From Porodaedalea pini (Eukaryota; Basidiomycota; Agaricomycetes; Hymenochaetales; Hymenochaetaceae): a DNA stretch of 64,000 nucleotides. The notes beneath the pieces are model-generated. The model did not search any database and had not been told where the DNA came from. It saw only the letters and a program-made list of their open reading frames with translations. Below, in pieces: positions 61,459 through 64,000 of this stretch. Position 1 is the first letter of the stretch. Every line of letters begins with the position of its first letter. Made by a program: the position numbers and the translations under genes. The stretch lies in the NCBI GenBank assembly GCA_002794775.1, contig NBAY01000043.1, positions 186,001 to 250,000 on the forward strand, read 5' to 3'.

Positions 61459-62182
61459 CAGTGTTTTTCATAAGTCTTGAGACATGCATATGTGAAGATC
61501 ACAAAATTTGAGCATTTCAGCACCTCAAAAACTTGTAAAATCCATATCTCTGTCAATTCTTCACAGAATCAGTTCAAAAATGTTGCCAAATTTATTTCTC
61601 AACAGCTTCTAAATGTTTGTGAGCTTAGTAGACAGAAGGTGGAATATTGAGGCTGCAGTAGTGAGAATGGGTGTTTTTCTAGGAAAACTCCTTCCCTGAT
61701 TTTTCTTGAGCTCAATTTTGAAGCTAATGACATGAAACTTGTTGGAGAATGGTCTATATATTATACTGTTGATGTTATGAGGGATGAACTAGAGTGAATG
61801 TCTCCTCTTGTCCTGTTTGACTGTTGTGCTGAAACTCTCAAACTCACCCAAATTTGCTTGACTCAGGCAGTTGTCAAAAAATGCCTGCATTGATATAAGC
61901 CATCTATAATTTAATATACAATATATAGACCATTCTCCAACAAGTTTCATGTCATTAGCTTCAAAATTGAGCTCAGGAAAAATCAGGGAAGGAGTTTTTC
62001 TAGAAAAACACCCATTCTCACTACTGCAGCCTCAATATTCCACCTTCTGTCCTCTAAGCTCACATAAATTTTAGAAACCATTGAAACATGAATTTAGCAA
62101 CTTTTTTGAAGAGTTTTTGTGAAGAATTGAGTGAGATATGATGTATTTTGTATTTGGAGGCACTTCAGGTGACAAAAACTGC
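61459..62182. mobile_element. Long inverted-repeat (foldback-type) element
   Basis: Two arms, 61619-61766 and 61918-62063, are reverse complements with only a few differences over about 145 bases (GTGAGCTTAG, CAGAAGGTGGAATATTGAGG, CTGCAGTAGTGAGAATGGGT and onwards to GAATGGTCTATATATT). More diverged pairing extends outwards to a possible end CAGTGTTTTTC (61459, preceded by TA) and AAAAACTGC (to 62182, followed by TA). The 150-base loop has no ORF. The DNA or its RNA would form a strong hairpin. Similar to foldback MITEs; no transposase. Confidence 0.82.
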
Positions 62183-62479
62183 TAAGTCCAATCCTGGACG
62201 CGTCGTCCACAGAAGAGGTGTGGGAACTTGATCACGTGTATGTTGGTTTTGACGCGACTCGCCACATATCGCCTTCACATCTGCTGCCACTCCAATATGT
62301 CTGGTGCCGACGTCCTTACAGAATGTCTAAAAAAACCCTCGATCACATCCACCACAACCATCACACACGAAGTGGTAGCTTCGCCGGCCGCCTGGTGGGA
62401 TGCACTCACTGCTGCAGGCAACATGCCGTCCGACTTCCGACTTTCAACTTGCTCATCTTCAAGCCGAAGACCGTAAAGC

Positions 62480-64000
62480 TGGAACTTCTCTGCACTGAAC
62501 AAACTGTCAAGTGAAGAGCGCTTCATGCGCTCGATGTCAATGAGTGGTGGGCACGGTGGCCTTCCATTCGCAGGTGGGTGTCCATCGCCTATGGTTCGCT
62601 CTTCCAGTCAGGTGGCGCGGGCGCTGTGGGCAACAAGCGTACGCGTAGGAAATGTGGCGGTTCAACACGCAACGAGTCGGACCGTATCAGCGCTTCTGTC
62701 AATCAGTTCAAAGTGAACGCTACTTCCTCCTTCGAACACGTCGCGCCGCTCGAGCAGTCTGCGAACCGCTGGGCCGCTGGCAGCACGTCCAGGTGTGGGG
62801 CCTCAATTGACACAGACTCACCTGAGATTGTGGACAAGAAAATCCATTTGCTGCTCAACAAGCCCACTATGGAGAAGTTGGAGTCCATCTCAAACCAGAT
62901 CATTGCGTGGGCAAACAAGAGTGAGAGTGAGAAGGATGGGCGTACGCTCATTCAGCTCATTCGGCTTGTGTTCGAGAAGGCAACGGATGAGGCGGCCTGG
63001 AGTGAGATGTATGCTCGCTTGTGCCATAAGATGATGGAGCAGATCAGTCCGAACGTGCAGGATGATGGTATCCGCAATGCTGAGGGCAAGCCGATTACAG
63101 GTGATCAACTTTTCCGTAAGTACCTTCTGAATCGCTGTTAGGAAGACTTCGAGCGCGGCTGGACGCAGAAGGAGTCGATGGCGGCAGCGGCTCTCGTGAA
63201 GGCGACAGAGGATCAGGCTGTTAAGGATGCCAACGAAAAGGAAGAAAACAAGGAGGCTGGCGAGAGTGCGCTGTACTCGGACGAATACCACACTGCTCAG
63301 AAGGCCAAGTATCAAGGTCTCGGACTCGTCAAGTTCATCGGTGAGCTCTTCAATCTTCAGATGCTCATGGAGCGTATCATGTATGAGTGTATCAAGAAGC
63401 TGCTCAGTAACGTCGACAATCCCGAGGAGGAAGAGATCGAAATTTTATGTAAACTACTGACAAGTGTTTGTCAGGCGCTCGATACCTCTAAGGCTCGCGG
63501 ACACATGGATGTCTATTTCAGTCGGATGAAGGAGCTTGCGAAGAGCAGCAACGTGTCGTGTCGTATGTGGTTCATGTTACAAGTGCGTACCTTCTGTTTC
63601 ATAGCCTTTCGTTGAGCTGACTTTCTTGGACAGGATGTGATTGAATTGCGAGAAAGGAAACGGACTACCCGCAACTTGGTCGCTGCTCCGTCGACAATCG
63701 CCCAGATCCATGAGGCTGTACGCGCTCTTGCTTTGTTAGCAAATTTCACTTGTGCTTATCAATATACAGGCCGCGAAAGAGAAGGCACGACAGGAGCAAC
63801 ATAACTTGGCACAGTCGGCCATGTTTCGTGGTGGTTCACGCCGTGGTCATGATCGTGACGGAAATGCTCAAGTGGGTCCTGACGGATGGGCTGTCGCCTC
63901 TGGTCCTTCGAGGCCTGCAAACAAGGCGGGCGATCTGACGAACTTTGGCAGAATTCAGAATGGCAGTGGAACCATGAACTTCGGACCAGCTAGCGTCTTC
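62480..64000 (+). pseudogene. 5'-truncated eIF4G copy (MIF4G domain), broken, runs off the window
   Basis: Translation initiation factor scaffold: the MIF4G domain reads IVDKKIHLLLNKPTMEKLES, RTLIQLIRLVFEKATDEAAW, SEMYARLCHKMMEQISPNVQ, GLGLVKFIGELFNLQMLMER and LCKLLTSVCQALDTSKARGH. Upstream the linker KLSSEERF...PSPMVRSSSQ is recognisable from about 62.49 kb; then a base is missing in a G run near 62605, and the eIF4A-side basic patch (GNKRTRRK) continues in another frame. FRKYLLNRC is followed by an in-frame TAG at 63139-63141 where a Gln is expected. Introns near 63583-63633 and 63718-63770 are intact, so this is not a retrocopy. The 5' coding part (eIF4E-binding region) is absent; the long inverted repeat lies upstream. 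Confidence 0.78.

Noticed and set aside
62525..62716. Plus-strand ORF as an independent small gene
   Set aside because: Its first half is the eIF4G linker before a frameshift; the rest is out-of-frame readthrough.

Overview
The window is nuclear DNA of a filamentous basidiomycete, most likely an Agaricomycete of the polypore kind. The evidence is many 50-65 bp GT...AG introns, compact genes on both strands, and families typical of these fungi: a Zn2Cys6/Fungal_trans regulator, small Nis1-like secreted proteins, P450 relics, and LINE, LTR and mariner-like transposons. It is not bacterial, so there are no operons, ribosome binding sites or CRISPR arrays to annotate. Splice sites were placed by eye from frame continuity and family knowledge.

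Layout. 1-5973 is the 3' part of a decayed LINE (copy A, + strand), split by a solo LTR. 6488-7903 is an unknown protein (+). 8916-10496 is GDP-L-fucose synthase (-), 10696-13990 a ULS1/RAD5-16-type SNF2 ATPase (-), and 14548-15196 a small KPWE-motif (PEX39-like) protein (-). 15849-16442 is a Nis1-like secreted protein (-), 16990-18308 an unknown protein with a QE repeat (-), 18929-20299 a multipass membrane protein (-), and 21390-22830 a PHO85-type cyclin (-). 23225-24927 is an HMG-box gene relic (+). 25675-28561 is a USP25/28-like protein that has lost its catalytic cysteine (-). 28703-36929 is a second, essentially full-length LINE of the same family (copy B, - strand) with an 11-bp target duplication and two later insertions nested in it. 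37067-38390 is a LYR-motif protein (-). 38391-42979 is a gene-poor stretch holding a broken Nis1-like paralog.

42980-49141 is a large Zn2Cys6 transcription factor (+), 49481-52740 an EST1/SMG7-like protein (+), 53252-55364 the LCB2 subunit of serine palmitoyltransferase with two apparent single-base frameshifts (+), and 55687-57464 UDP-glucose 6-dehydrogenase (-). From 57.6 kb onward the window is repeat-rich and decayed: nested TA-flanked MITEs, a truncated P450, a long inverted-repeat element, and a 5'-truncated eIF4G copy with a frameshift and a nonsense codon running off the window end.

The genes form no pathway cluster; they are mostly housekeeping (nucleotide sugars, sphingolipid synthesis, mRNA decay, chromatin, peroxisome, mitochondrion). 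The most interesting pattern is shared by the two LINE copies. In both, the LINE 3' end is followed after the same short spacer by GCACGTGA, lies upstream of a gene, and points in that gene's direction, which suggests insertion at CACGTG promoter elements. Other points of note are the USP-fold protein without its cysteine, the dead HMG-box locus, and the one-base losses in G runs of LCB2 and eIF4G, which could be assembly errors.
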